58,767 nucleotides of DNA from Bacillus sp. AFS073361 (GCF_002567005.1 NZ_NUZU01000012.1:1-58767), one strand, 5' to 3'. Shown: positions 16,644 through 25,300, numbered from the stretch's first letter. Made by a program: numbers and translations. Notes: generated by a model not told the origin, from the sequence alone.

Positions 16644-17261
16644 ATGAATGTAGAGACAATAATAAATTATATTAATATATATGGTTACTTTGTCATTTTT
16701 CTTTTTTTATTGTTTGGGATTATCGGTATTCCTGCTCCGGAAGAATCGCTGCTCTTTTTAATCGGTGTGCTGAGTTTTCATCATCAGCTCTCATTGGGGC
16801 TGGCCATGCTGTGTTCCATTCTTGGGGCATTTACTGGAATGCTGGCCGCTTATTCAGTCGGAAAATTTGTAGGGTTCCCGTTTATTAAAAAGTACGGAAA
16901 GTATGCAGGGATTACTAATGACCGTTGGGAAAAGGTAACTGGTAAATACACGACAAATGTTCGTAAAACCATCCTGATCGGTTTTTATCTGCCAGGTATC
17001 CGGCAAATAAGCCCATATTTTGCTGGGATCAACAACATTCCATTTCGGAGGTTTTTGGTTTTTTCCATGATAGGCACTTTCCTCTGGACCATTCCTTTTA
17101 TTGTTGGGGGTTATTTTGCGGGGAAAGTATTTCATATAAATCCAGACTATGTTCCATATGTAGGAATTGCATTTTTCTTTCTTTTTTCGTTATATATGAT
17201 CTTTAAGTATATAAAGGGGAAAAGAAGGAATTACCTAAATAGACACACAAATAAAACCTGA
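16644..17261 (+). CDS. DedA-family membrane protein
   Basis: A 205-residue DedA (SNARE-associated) membrane protein with four to five hydrophobic segments. It carries the family's N-terminal PxPEES motif (GIPAPEESLL) and the GFYLPGIRQISPYFAG re-entrant region with the conserved Arg. DedA proteins such as B. subtilis UptA recycle undecaprenyl phosphate or phospholipids across the membrane. With the BcrC-like phosphatase at 18645 this suggests a carrier-lipid recycling function. Its stop codon lies in the terminator stem at 17258. Confidence 0.9.
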   Translation: MNVETIINYINIYGYFVIFLFLLFGIIGIPAPEESLLFLIGVLSFHHQLSLGLAMLCSILGAFTGMLAAYSVGKFVGFPFIKKYGKYAGITNDRWEKVTGKYTTNVRKTILIGFYLPGIRQISPYFAGINNIPFRRFLVFSMIGTFLWTIPFIVGGYFAGKVFHINPDYVPYVGIAFFFLFSLYMIFKYIKGKRRNYLNRHTNKT

Positions 17262-17286
17262 AAAGACATCTTTTCGGGCTTTTTGC
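17258..17286 (+). terminator. Intrinsic terminator after dedA-like gene
   Basis: CCTGAAAAG (17258-17266) pairs with CTTTTCGGG (17271-17279), followed by CTTTTT. Confidence 0.8.
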
Positions 17287-17437
17287 CTTTTTTCAACCAA
17301 ACTAAAAAAAAGCTGAAGGGAAGATTAAAAATCCATTAAAAAGCCAGTTTTTCTAGAAATGAGTGATACAGTGGAAGGGTCATTTAGAAATTATTATTTT
17401 TTAAGGATGATTTCTAGTAGAACAGGAGATGGAATAA

Positions 17438-18607
17438 GTGAAGAAGATTTTGTTTTTACCACTCTTACAAATGCAGTCGGGCCATCATCAAGTCGCTGAG
17501 GCATTAATGGACCTTTTTAAACATCATACAGATGACATTAGTTTGAAAAAAATTGACTTATTGAGTTATACAAATAAATCGTTAGAAAAAGTGATCACAA
17601 AGGGCTATTTAAATTGGATTCGATACGCACCGGACACCTATAATATCGCCTACAAGAGCTTTTTTTACGTACCGCCAACAAAAAAACAGGCCTTTAAATG
17701 GTATCAACCGCTCTTTCTGAAGAAAATGGAGCAATTAATAGCAGAGGAAAAACCAGATTTACTTGTTTGTACGCATGGGTTCCCTTCCTATCTTCTAAGT
17801 AAGTTAAAAATGAAGGGGAAATGCGACATACCGATTATTAATGTCTATACCGATTTCTTTATTAATAGTGTTTGGGGAAAAGAGGGAATCGACCTCCATT
17901 TCCTCCCTAGTCAAGAGGTCAAAGAAAGACTCAGCACAAGATATCAAATTCCAGATCAACAGATGATTGTTACGGGGATTCCTGTCCATGAAGAAATTTC
18001 GAAAACCGTTAAGCGAAAACAACCCAAGGATGGTCGGCCCAAAATCTTATTATCTGGCGGGAATAGCGGGTTAGGCGGGCTTTTAAAGTTAGCTGAGGAA
18101 TTAAAAAGCTCCTCAAACTTAGAGTTCTTGGTTCTGTGTGGGAAAAACAAGAAGCTTTATGATGAAATCCTTTCGTGGGATTTAGATCATATTAAACCAC
18201 TAACCTATCTTTCTTCCCGCTCAGAAATGAATTTACTTTATGAAGAAGTTGATGCGATTGTCTCAAAACCAGGAGGAGTCACCATAAGTGAAGCAATCCG
18301 AAAAAGACTGCCGATCTTTGTTCATTCCGCACTTCCTGGGCAAGAGGAAATAAATCTTCAATATTTAAAACGTAAGAAGCTCGTATTTGAGCTTGACCAT
18401 CAATCTTCATTGGAAAAGCAATTTCTAAGTGTATTAAAGGATCAGAATAGAATGAATCACTGGGAGCATGCGGTCGATTCTTACCAGCAGGGAATAAAGC
18501 TGGACAAGCCAGAAAAAATCGTGGAGTTATTCGCAAACATCCTAGACCAAAAAAAGAGTGTCAGGCACTTGGGATTCGTTAATTATTCATCACCGTTACG
18601 AATTTAA
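17438..18607 (+). CDS. MGDG-synthase-like glycosyltransferase (GT28 family)
   Basis: A 389-residue cytoplasmic or peripheral glycosyltransferase resembling UgtP and plant MGDG synthase. The N-terminal lobe begins with the acceptor-binding SGHHQVAEAL pattern. The C-terminal lobe has SGGNSGLGG and the nucleotide-sugar motif SKPGGVTISEA. It probably glycosylates diacylglycerol or a related lipid. The GTG start has ACAGGAGA about 9 bases upstream. Near the C terminus the bases 18558-18568 form a partial copy of the dispersed repeat (encoding SVRH), so the tail may have been altered by repeat insertion. Confidence 0.85.
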   Translation: MKKILFLPLLQMQSGHHQVAEALMDLFKHHTDDISLKKIDLLSYTNKSLEKVITKGYLNWIRYAPDTYNIAYKSFFYVPPTKKQAFKWYQPLFLKKMEQLIAEEKPDLLVCTHGFPSYLLSKLKMKGKCDIPIINVYTDFFINSVWGKEGIDLHFLPSQEVKERLSTRYQIPDQQMIVTGIPVHEEISKTVKRKQPKDGRPKILLSGGNSGLGGLLKLAEELKSSSNLEFLVLCGKNKKLYDEILSWDLDHIKPLTYLSSRSEMNLLYEEVDAIVSKPGGVTISEAIRKRLPIFVHSALPGQEEINLQYLKRKKLVFELDHQSSLEKQFLSVLKDQNRMNHWEHAVDSYQQGIKLDKPEKIVELFANILDQKKSVRHLGFVNYSSPLRI

Positions 18608-18644
18608 GATAGCGGGAAAACATGAATGAGGAGGTTAAGTTAAG

Positions 18645-19247
18645 TTGTCTAATTTAGACTATAGTATTTTTCAAATCATCAATCACCTAGCCATCAGTGA
18701 GCGATTTTTAAATCCATTGATGATTTTTTTAGCAGAAAAAGCAGAGTATTTATTTTTCGCAGGAATTATTTTTTATTGGTTTTATCGTAAATCACATAAT
18801 CGGAAAATGGTCGTTGAAGCCATTTTGGCTGCTTGTGTTGCATTAAGTATAAATGGAGAAATCGGCCACTTCTTTTACCGGAGTCGTCCTTTTGTCGCCC
18901 ATCATGTAAACTGGCTGATTCCTCATGCGAAAAACGCCTCGTTTCCAAGTGACCACGCGACAGCAGCATTCGTAATTGCAACAGCCATTTGGATTTGGAA
19001 AAAACGGGACGGCTGGATGTGGTTAGTTTTAGCTGCAGGAATTGCTTTGTCCCGTGTTTGGACAGGAGTACATTATCCACTAGATGTGGCAGCAGGAATG
19101 TTGATCGGGGCAGGAGTGGCATTTGCCGTCCATTTCTTACTAATTCGATTCAAGGAATTAAACAAGGTTATCCTTTGGTTAATTGAGTTCTATGAGAAAA
19201 TGGAAAGTAATTTTTTTAAAAAGACACCCCTTGCAAGAAAACGTTAG
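18645..19247 (+). CDS. bcrC: Undecaprenyl-diphosphatase, PAP2 family (BcrC-like)
   Basis: A 200-residue PAP2 phosphatase with five to six membrane segments. The three signature motifs are visible: RPFVAHH (with the Arg of KxxxxxxRP), PSDHAT and SRVWTGVHYPLD. The segment RPFVAHHVNWLIPHAKNASF closely resembles B. subtilis BcrC as I recall it. It dephosphorylates undecaprenyl pyrophosphate for wall synthesis and can give bacitracin resistance. The TTG start at 18645 is backed by GAGGAGG at 18628-18634. Its position after the sensor, deacetylase, DedA and glycosyltransferase genes suggests a shared envelope role. Confidence 0.85.
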   Translation: MSNLDYSIFQIINHLAISERFLNPLMIFLAEKAEYLFFAGIIFYWFYRKSHNRKMVVEAILAACVALSINGEIGHFFYRSRPFVAHHVNWLIPHAKNASFPSDHATAAFVIATAIWIWKKRDGWMWLVLAAGIALSRVWTGVHYPLDVAAGMLIGAGVAFAVHFLLIRFKELNKVILWLIEFYEKMESNFFKKTPLARKR

Positions 19248-19250
19248 AAG

Positions 19251-19275
19251 GAAGAGCCACATGGTTCTTCTTTTT
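19251..19275 (+). terminator. Intrinsic terminator after bcrC-like gene
   Basis: GAAGAGCC (19251-19258) pairs with GGTTCTTC (19263-19270), followed by TTTTT. Confidence 0.8.
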
Positions 19276-19348
19276 GTCATATAACAGTAAAAAAATCATA
19301 AAATCTAAAGTTATCTGTTCGCTTTAAATAGTGTAGGGAGGGGATTTC

Positions 19349-20188
19349 ATGTTCTATGCGATGTGGCTGGAAGGTCAATTGTTGTGGAATATGCCATTAT
19401 TAGCCTGCCTCATTTGCCTAGCCGCCATTTATGTATATGTAACAGCATCTTATACAAATATCAAATTTTATCAAAAGCAGCCCCTGCTATATTTCCTCAG
19501 TTTAGGCATCATGTACTTAACCTTTGGCAGTCCATTTGAAACAATTAGTCATCTGTCGTTTAGCTTGCATATGCTTCAAATGAGTATTTTATATTTTATT
19601 ATCTCCCCTTTATTTGTATTAGGGATCCCGGATGCTTTAATCCAGTCCCTTCGAGAACATTCCCTAACAAAACGAGTCAGCAAGTACGTATTGCCTTCAA
19701 AAGCCGCCTTGTATGCGTTTGGGGCGATGTTCCTAATGTACCATTTCCCAATCGTATTAACATCTCTAGCCCAAACCTCCATTGTTCATAATGGATATTT
19801 ATTTGTACTGCTGCTCCTATCTTTTCGGATGTGGCAGCCAATCACCGTCCCTGACCCGAAGAAGGAGCATTCACATGAACAGAATAAACGTTATCTTTTT
19901 CTTAGCGGTCTAGTCATTATGCCTGCCTGTTTGCTATTTATTATCACTGCTTTCATAGGTGGAATGAATAATCCTCTTCTATCTGAACTCACCGCAAATC
20001 TCTGTATCTCACCTTCCCAACTAAGCCAATTAAGCTCCCTTGATATTCTACCATCAACATTTAACACAAGACTTGATCAAATGTTTGCGGGAATCCTGAT
20101 GTTAGGAATGCATAAATTTGGAGTAGTCCTGACCGTTCGTCTTGGCAGAAAAACGAAAAGCGGGGCTGTAGCGGGGGTTGTGGACTGA
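19349..20188 (+). CDS. ctaG: Cytochrome c oxidase assembly factor CtaG
   Basis: A 279-residue CtaG/caa3-type assembly protein with about seven transmembrane segments. Family landmarks include YLTFGSPFE, HMLQMSILYFIISPLFVLG, the MYHFP loop and the C-terminal DQMFAGILMLGMHKFG. In B. subtilis CtaG is needed for caa3 oxidase assembly, probably in copper delivery. Here no caa3 structural genes are nearby; instead a bd-type oxidase operon follows 226 bases later. GGGAGGGG precedes the ATG. Confidence 0.87.
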   Translation: MFYAMWLEGQLLWNMPLLACLICLAAIYVYVTASYTNIKFYQKQPLLYFLSLGIMYLTFGSPFETISHLSFSLHMLQMSILYFIISPLFVLGIPDALIQSLREHSLTKRVSKYVLPSKAALYAFGAMFLMYHFPIVLTSLAQTSIVHNGYLFVLLLLSFRMWQPITVPDPKKEHSHEQNKRYLFLSGLVIMPACLLFIITAFIGGMNNPLLSELTANLCISPSQLSQLSSLDILPSTFNTRLDQMFAGILMLGMHKFGVVLTVRLGRKTKSGAVAGVVD

Positions 20189-20266
20189 ACTCCATAGCCT
20201 CTATTTATTGAGGATACTTTCCAAAGTTGTTCAATATATTCTGCGATAATTTTGGGAATGGTATGT

Positions 20267-20398
20267 ATGGGGAGAATTTACAGGACGGCAGGGGGGATTG
20301 TTATTTATAAAAAACATGAACGGAATCTCATTTGGCTGGCCTTTATTGTGGCCTCTATTATGGGACTATCGATTATTGGACGGCTGTTTTCAGGATAA
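20267..20398 (+). CDS. Possible small single-pass membrane protein
   Basis: An open frame of 43 codons from ATG 20267 encodes a basic N terminus (KKHER) followed by a hydrophobic segment (LIWLAFIVASIMGLSIIG) and RLFSG. It ends 16 bases before cydA. In-frame ATGs are at 20258 and 20267, but neither has a clear binding site; AGGGGGG at 20290-20296 lies inside the frame. The membrane-like composition and the position ahead of the oxidase suggest a real small protein, though coding status is unproven. Confidence 0.42.
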   Translation: MGRIYRTAGGIVIYKKHERNLIWLAFIVASIMGLSIIGRLFSG

Positions 20399-20414
20399 GA
20401 GAGGTGGTAAGTGA

Positions 20415-21758
20415 ATGGGAAATGAAGAGGCCGTATTTTTTAGCCGTGTACTGACAGAGTTAACCTTGTCCTTTCACATTATCTACGCAACCATCGGCGT
20501 CGGCATTCCGATGATGATTATGATTGCTCAATGGGTTGGGATCAAGAAACAGGACGAACACTATATTTTATTAGCACGAAGATGGACAAGGGGATATGTG
20601 ATTACCGTAGCTGTTGGTGTTGTAACCGGGACTGCAATCGGGTTGCAGCTTTCACTCCTATGGCCCAACTTTATGCAGTTAGCTGGAAATGTCATCGCGT
20701 TGCCGTTATTTTTGGAGACCTTTGCTTTCTTTTTTGAAGCCATTTTTTTAGGTATATACATATACACATGGGATCGTTTCGAAAACCAGAAAAAACATTT
20801 GCTCCTGCTCATTCCCGTGGCATTAGGGGCCTCATTTTCAGCTGTCTTTATTACGATTGTGAATGCATTCATGAATGCGCCGCGGGGCTTCGATGTAGTG
20901 AATGGTCAGCTCGTGGATGTGAGTCCCATTTTGGCAATGTTTAACCCGGCCATGCCAACAAAAGTTGCCCATGTTGTTGTCACCGCGTATATGACTGCCG
21001 CCTTTGTCCTCGCTGCGATTGGTGCCTTCCGGTTACTGAGAGGTTCCAATTCTACGTACCATAAAAAAGCCTTGTTTCTAACCATGAAACTTGGATTCGT
21101 CTTTTCAGTAGCCACCGCTCTTTTAGGAGATTTCTCCGGGAAGTATTTAGCTGAATACCAGCCGGAAAAACTAGCTGCGGCTGAGTGGCATTTTGAAACG
21201 GGAAAAGGTGTGCCGCTCGTTCTTTATGGTGTGCTTGATGATGGGGAAGTGAAATATGCACTGAAAATTCCTTTTGCACTCAGCATCTTGGCCCATGAAG
21301 TCCCAAATGCAGAAGTAGTCGGGCTTGATCATTTTCCGAAGGATGAAGTGCCGCCGCTCTATATTCATTATTTATTTGATACAATGGTAACCATCGGTAT
21401 GTGGATGACCCTGCTCTCATTCTTGTATGTCATAGGTAGATGGCGTCAATGGCGATTTGTTTTATCCCGGTGGTTTCGCTGGCTGATTGTGCTTGGTGGT
21501 CCTCTTTCTATTCTAGCAATTGAAGCTGGATGGTGGCTCGATGAGGTCGGCCGCCAGCCATGGATTTTACGGGGAATATTACGGACAGAACATGCCGCAA
21601 CAACAAGTAATCAAGTCGATCTTATGCTGGTGTTATTTGCTGGCCTTTATCTTGTCCTTGGTGTGGGCAGTGTAGTTGTCCTGTGGCGGATGTTCCGGAA
21701 GAATACAGTGGAACAGGAATTGGCCGACAGAGCCGCCGAGAAAGCAGGTGATGTGTAA
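20415..21758 (+). CDS. cydA: Cytochrome bd-type quinol oxidase subunit I (short Q-loop)
   Basis: A 447-residue subunit I with about nine transmembrane segments. It carries the N-terminal haem-ligand histidine (LSFHIIYATIG), the internal methionine region and the conserved GRQPW motif (EVGRQPWILRG). The Q-loop is short, as in the CIO/Geobacillus type (YthA in B. subtilis). It oxidises menaquinol and reduces oxygen to water. GAGGTGG lies 7 bases before the ATG. The stop overlaps the cydB start by one base (TAATG). Confidence 0.93.
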   Translation: MGNEEAVFFSRVLTELTLSFHIIYATIGVGIPMMIMIAQWVGIKKQDEHYILLARRWTRGYVITVAVGVVTGTAIGLQLSLLWPNFMQLAGNVIALPLFLETFAFFFEAIFLGIYIYTWDRFENQKKHLLLLIPVALGASFSAVFITIVNAFMNAPRGFDVVNGQLVDVSPILAMFNPAMPTKVAHVVVTAYMTAAFVLAAIGAFRLLRGSNSTYHKKALFLTMKLGFVFSVATALLGDFSGKYLAEYQPEKLAAAEWHFETGKGVPLVLYGVLDDGEVKYALKIPFALSILAHEVPNAEVVGLDHFPKDEVPPLYIHYLFDTMVTIGMWMTLLSFLYVIGRWRQWRFVLSRWFRWLIVLGGPLSILAIEAGWWLDEVGRQPWILRGILRTEHAATTSNQVDLMLVLFAGLYLVLGVGSVVVLWRMFRKNTVEQELADRAAEKAGDV

Positions 21759-22786
21759 TGACACTCGAAATCATCGGTATTTCCGCACTGGGTCTGTTTT
21801 TGTTCGGATATATTATCATTGCATCGATTGACTTTGGGGCAGGATTTTTTAACGCATTCAGTACATTAACTAGAAAACAACATATTTTAACGAAGATCAT
21901 TCAACGCTATTTATCGCCTGTCTGGGAAGTCACGAATGTGTTTTTAGTGTTTTTCTTCGTCGGGATGGTTGGTTTTTTTCCAAAAACAGCCTATTACTTT
22001 GGGACCACCCTGCTCGTACCGGCAAGTATCGCAATTATTCTACTGGCGATTCGAGGGGCGTATTATGCGTTTACGACCTACGGAGGGCTCAGACATAAGC
22101 GGTACACTATTTTATATGGGCTAACGGGATTATTCATTCCTGCGTCGTTGTCGAGTGTCTTGTCCATTTCGGAAGGCGGCTTTGTGAAAATTGAAAATTC
22201 GGCACCGGTCCTCGATAATTGGGCATTGTTTACGAGCCCATTATCATGGAGTATTGTCGTACTAAGTCTAACGGCAGTGTTATATATATCCGCTGTATTT
22301 TTGACTTGGTATGCCCATCATGCAAAGGACGAGGCAGCAACGAATCTGTTGCGGAAATATGCACTTAGCTGGGCCGGACCAGCTATTATTACGGCTGCCG
22401 GGATTATTTTTGAAATGAAGACCCATAATCCTGAACATTATCAGCGTTTACTTGACCTCTGGTGGCTGTTCGGGTTGTCGGTTGTTTTCTTTGCGGGAAC
22501 GGTTTATTTAATTTGGAAGCGGCGATCCTATGGGCTGGCATTCTGGCTATTGGTGGGGCAATTTGCCCTTGCCTTCCTTGCCTACGGTGCATCCCATTAC
22601 CCATATTTACTATATCCGTATATCACCCTGTACGACAGCTTTACCAATCAATCAATGGCAATTGCCTTGATTGTGGCCTTTATTGCAGGGCTGGGATTAC
22701 TCCTCCCGTCTTTGTACCTGTTGTTAAAATTGTTTTTGTTTAACAAAGAATATGTCCAAGGAAATCGGAATGATGAACATGCGTAA
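21758..22786 (+). CDS. cydB: Cytochrome bd-type quinol oxidase subunit II
   Basis: A 342-residue subunit II with about eight or nine transmembrane segments. It shows the family's N-terminal YIIIASIDFGAGF element and the WEVTNVFLVFFFVGMVGFFP segment. It holds no haem but stabilises the CydA haem groups. The one-base TAATG overlap with cydA indicates translational coupling. The length equals that I recall for Geobacillus CydB. cydS follows after 12 bases. Confidence 0.93.
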   Translation: MTLEIIGISALGLFLFGYIIIASIDFGAGFFNAFSTLTRKQHILTKIIQRYLSPVWEVTNVFLVFFFVGMVGFFPKTAYYFGTTLLVPASIAIILLAIRGAYYAFTTYGGLRHKRYTILYGLTGLFIPASLSSVLSISEGGFVKIENSAPVLDNWALFTSPLSWSIVVLSLTAVLYISAVFLTWYAHHAKDEAATNLLRKYALSWAGPAIITAAGIIFEMKTHNPEHYQRLLDLWWLFGLSVVFFAGTVYLIWKRRSYGLAFWLLVGQFALAFLAYGASHYPYLLYPYITLYDSFTNQSMAIALIVAFIAGLGLLLPSLYLLLKLFLFNKEYVQGNRNDEHA

Positions 22787-22798
22787 GGGGGGAATGTG

Positions 22799-22900
22799 AT
22801 GGATGATTTTTTGATATTTTATGCCCCGTTTCTGGTCATGTTTGCATCGATTGGCGTGGCGTTTTGGGTGGCACTAAAGGATGGTTTGGTAGAAAAATAA
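22799..22900 (+). CDS. cydS: Cytochrome bd small subunit CydS
   Basis: A 33-codon gene with AAGGGGGG 6 bases upstream. It encodes one transmembrane helix, beginning MDDFLIFYAPFLVMFASIG and ending with a soluble LKDGLVEK tail. Length, the xFLIxYAP start and the FWVxLKD end match the 33-residue CydS resolved in the Geobacillus bd oxidase, as I recall it. There it packs against CydA and stabilises haem b558. A GTG three bases upstream is an alternative start. It is easily missed because of its size. Confidence 0.9.
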   Translation: MDDFLIFYAPFLVMFASIGVAFWVALKDGLVEK

Positions 22901-22901
22901 A

Positions 22902-22929
22902 AAAACGGCTGAGCGATCAGCCGTTTTTT
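22902..22929. terminator. Bidirectional terminator between cydS and ABC importer
   Basis: A perfect 11-bp stem (22902-22912 with 22917-22927, GCGA loop) has a T run on the plus strand and A-rich upstream bases that give a T run on the minus strand. It serves both convergent operons. Confidence 0.9.
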
Positions 22930-22942
22930 GGTAAGTAAAGGA

Positions 22943-23689
22943 TTATTTCAGACTACGTTGTAAAAAGGCCTTTGTCCGTTCATTCTTCGGGTTCGTAAAC
23001 AGCTCTGCAGGCGAACCTGATTCAACAATCTCCCCGTTATCCATAAAGATAACTCTATTTGCAACTTCCTGGGCAAAGCCCATCTCGTGAGTGACGACAA
23101 TCATCGTCATGTGTTCTTCCGCCAAATCCTTCATGACTTTCAACACCTCACCCGTCAATTCAGGGTCTAAGGCAGAAGTCGGCTCATCGAAGAGCAGAAT
23201 TTCTGGATTTAACATGAGTGCCCGGGCGATGGCTACACGTTGTTTCTGTCCGCCTGATAGTTTTGCCGGATAGGCATTGGCCCGGTCAGCAAGACCAATT
23301 TTATCAAGGAGTTCACTGCTTCTTTTTTGAATAGCAGCAGCCGATTCTTTCTTCAGCATTTTAGGGGCAAGTTCCAAATTCTCTTTCACGGTAAGGTGTG
23401 GAAAGAGGTTGAAATGCTGAAAAACCATCCCCATTCTTGCATTAATTTCTTTTAATTCTTGCGGATTTGCGTAAATGCCATCTTTCACTAAATGCTTTCC
23501 AGAAACAACAATGCTTCCAGCATCTATTTTTTCCAGATGGGCCAAACTGCGGAGCATCGTACTTTTTCCTGAACCAGATGGACCGATTACCGCAACAACA
23601 TCATTTTTATGAACATCAAATGTAATATTTTTTAAAACATCTAGGTTTCCATATGATTTTTTTAGGTTAGATATTTCAATAACAGGCAT
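22943..23689 (-). CDS. Polar amino-acid ABC transporter ATP-binding protein
   Basis: A 248-residue ATPase of the GlnQ/ArtM type, with Walker [10 protein letters not shown], signature LSGGQKQR, Walker [15 protein letters not shown] and the H-loop VVTHEMGFA characteristic of polar amino-acid importers. The ATG at 23689 lies 8 bases from AAGGAG; a GTG at 23695 is too close. It is the last gene of a minus-strand operon with the permease and binding protein. Confidence 0.92.
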   Translation of the reverse strand: MPVIEISNLKKSYGNLDVLKNITFDVHKNDVVAVIGPSGSGKSTMLRSLAHLEKIDAGSIVVSGKHLVKDGIYANPQELKEINARMGMVFQHFNLFPHLTVKENLELAPKMLKKESAAAIQKRSSELLDKIGLADRANAYPAKLSGGQKQRVAIARALMLNPEILLFDEPTSALDPELTGEVLKVMKDLAEEHMTMIVVTHEMGFAQEVANRVIFMDNGEIVESGSPAELFTNPKNERTKAFLQRSLK

Positions 23690-23704
23690 CTTCACCGCTC
23701 CTTC

Positions 23705-24364
23705 TTATTCAAATTTGAACCGTTTTTCGAGCCCTTTAAAGACCATGGTTAACAGAAGCGTCATGATCAAATAAATAATTCCAGCGACGAAGAATGGAAC
23801 AATGGTAAAGTCACGATTGACTGCTGTTTGCGCAAAATGCAGCAATTCAGGAACGGCAACCGCATAGAGGAGGGCGGTATCTTTCACTAACGTCACCGAT
23901 TCGTTCGCAACGGATGGAAGGGCAATCCGGAACATTTGCGGCAGGATGACCCTCGTTAAGGTCTGCCATTTATTTAAGCCAAGGACTTGTGATGCCTCAT
24001 ATTGGCCTTTATCAATCGCAAGCAGCCCACCGCGGAAGATTTCAGCAAAATAAGCGGCATAGTTCAAGATGAAACCGATACAGGCAGCAACAAAGCGATC
24101 CAATACTAAATATTCACCAACCACTGGAATCATCGGCAGCCCAAAACAGATAAATAACAATTGAAGTAGCAGCGGTGTTCCACGCATCACATAAATATAG
24201 CCTTCTGCAAGCAAGGAGAGTGGTTTAAAACGGCTGCCGACAGCTAGCGTTAAAACAAACCCGAGCGGAATGGACACGACAATGGCAATCAAAAACAAGA
24301 GGATGGTCATCTGTGCCCCTTCGAGCATCGGTTTTAGTATGGAAATTAGATAATCAATAGACAT
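23705..24364 (-). CDS. Polar amino-acid ABC transporter permease
   Basis: A 219-residue permease with five hydrophobic segments of the HisM/GlnP family. The EAA loop is visible as YEASQVLGLNKWQTLTRVIL, followed by PQMFRIALP. One permease gene is present, so it probably forms a homodimer. GGAGG precedes the ATG. It lies 15 bases upstream of the ATPase gene. Confidence 0.92.
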   Translation of the reverse strand: MSIDYLISILKPMLEGAQMTILLFLIAIVVSIPLGFVLTLAVGSRFKPLSLLAEGYIYVMRGTPLLLQLLFICFGLPMIPVVGEYLVLDRFVAACIGFILNYAAYFAEIFRGGLLAIDKGQYEASQVLGLNKWQTLTRVILPQMFRIALPSVANESVTLVKDTALLYAVAVPELLHFAQTAVNRDFTIVPFFVAGIIYLIMTLLLTMVFKGLEKRFKFE

Positions 24365-24427
24365 TTGATTTCCTCCAAAAGCAAAACAGGGTTCCCTATG
24401 GAAATCCTGTTCGCTCTATATTCGTTA

Positions 24428-25210
24428 TTAGTTTAATACTTTATTTTCGCCAAACCACTTTTCCGAAATTTGGGCAGCTGTGCCATCCTCATTCATCTCG
24501 TCGAGTGCTTTTTGCAGGTCTTTCAGTAAGTCTTCATTCCCTTTTTTAACGCCAATTCCGTATTCTTCAGGAGCTAATGATTCATTAAGAATCTTGAAGG
24601 CTTCGTTTTCTTTTGACATATAATAATCAATGACAACTTCATCAATTACGACTGCATCCAACCGGCCGCTCTTTAAATCAGTTAAAGCTTGGACATTATC
24701 TGAAAACTCGGTTACAGTCTTTATCTTTGCTTTGATTGGTGAAGCATCTAAAGCATCCGATGCGGAAGATAGTGTTTGCAGGCCGACTACTTTACCTGCT
24801 AAATCGTTTAATTTAGTTAGCTTTGAATCAGCCATGGTCACAACCACTTGGGCATTTTTTAAGTATGGCTTTGTGAAAAGAACTTTCTTTTTACGTTCAT
24901 CTGTAATAGTGTATCCGTTCCAAATGAGGTCAATTCTTCCACTGCTAAGTTCAGCTTCTTTTGTACTCCAATCAATCGGTTGGAACTTTACCTTTTTCCC
25001 CATTTTTTTGGCTGCTGCACTGGCATAATCAATGTCAAAACCAACAATCTTGTTATCTTTATCCCGGAACCCCATTGGAGCAAATTTATCATCGATCCCA
25101 ATGACCAACGTGTTGTCCTTTACTTCAGTCGTTTTCGAGGAACAACCCGTAAGGATGGAGAATAATGCTGCTATGACTAAAACAATCGTTGATATACGTT
25201 TCATATTCAT
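24428..25210 (-). CDS. Amino-acid ABC transporter substrate-binding lipoprotein
   Basis: A 260-residue family 3 solute-binding lipoprotein. The signal peptide ends in a lipobox LTGC. The mature part has the two-lobe periplasmic-binding fold with GFDIDYASAAAKKMG, LIWNGYTITDERKKKV and the DAVVIDEVV region. The substrate is a polar amino acid, possibly cystine, arginine or glutamine; the sequence alone does not settle this. The start is ATG 25210 or 25204, both near AGGTGG (plus 25215-25220). Confidence 0.9.
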   Translation of the reverse strand: MNMKRISTIVLVIAALFSILTGCSSKTTEVKDNTLVIGIDDKFAPMGFRDKDNKIVGFDIDYASAAAKKMGKKVKFQPIDWSTKEAELSSGRIDLIWNGYTITDERKKKVLFTKPYLKNAQVVVTMADSKLTKLNDLAGKVVGLQTLSSASDALDASPIKAKIKTVTEFSDNVQALTDLKSGRLDAVVIDEVVIDYYMSKENEAFKILNESLAPEEYGIGVKKGNEDLLKDLQKALDEMNEDGTAAQISEKWFGENKVLN

Positions 25211-25270
25211 ACTACCACCTTATCTATTAATAATTTACTTTAGCACGTTACCGTATTATTACACTAACAT

Positions 25271-25300
25271 ATTATAACGCTATAACATTATTGAATACAA
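25271..25300 (-). promoter_or_regulatory. Promoter of amino-acid ABC operon
   Basis: On the minus strand TTGTAT (plus 25295-25300) and TATAAT (plus 25271-25276) are 18 bases apart. The palindrome TTATA-ACGC-TATAA (25272-25285) overlaps the -10 and could be an operator. Confidence 0.55.

Noticed and set aside
18766..19122. Long open frames on the opposite strand of the bcrC-like gene and elsewhere
   Set aside because: They lack binding sites and recognisable domains and lie wholly inside confident genes.
20316..20413. Alternative frame MNGISFGW... before cydA
   Set aside because: It has no adjacent binding site and a composition unlike a membrane or soluble protein; the overlapping frame from 20267 is more plausible.
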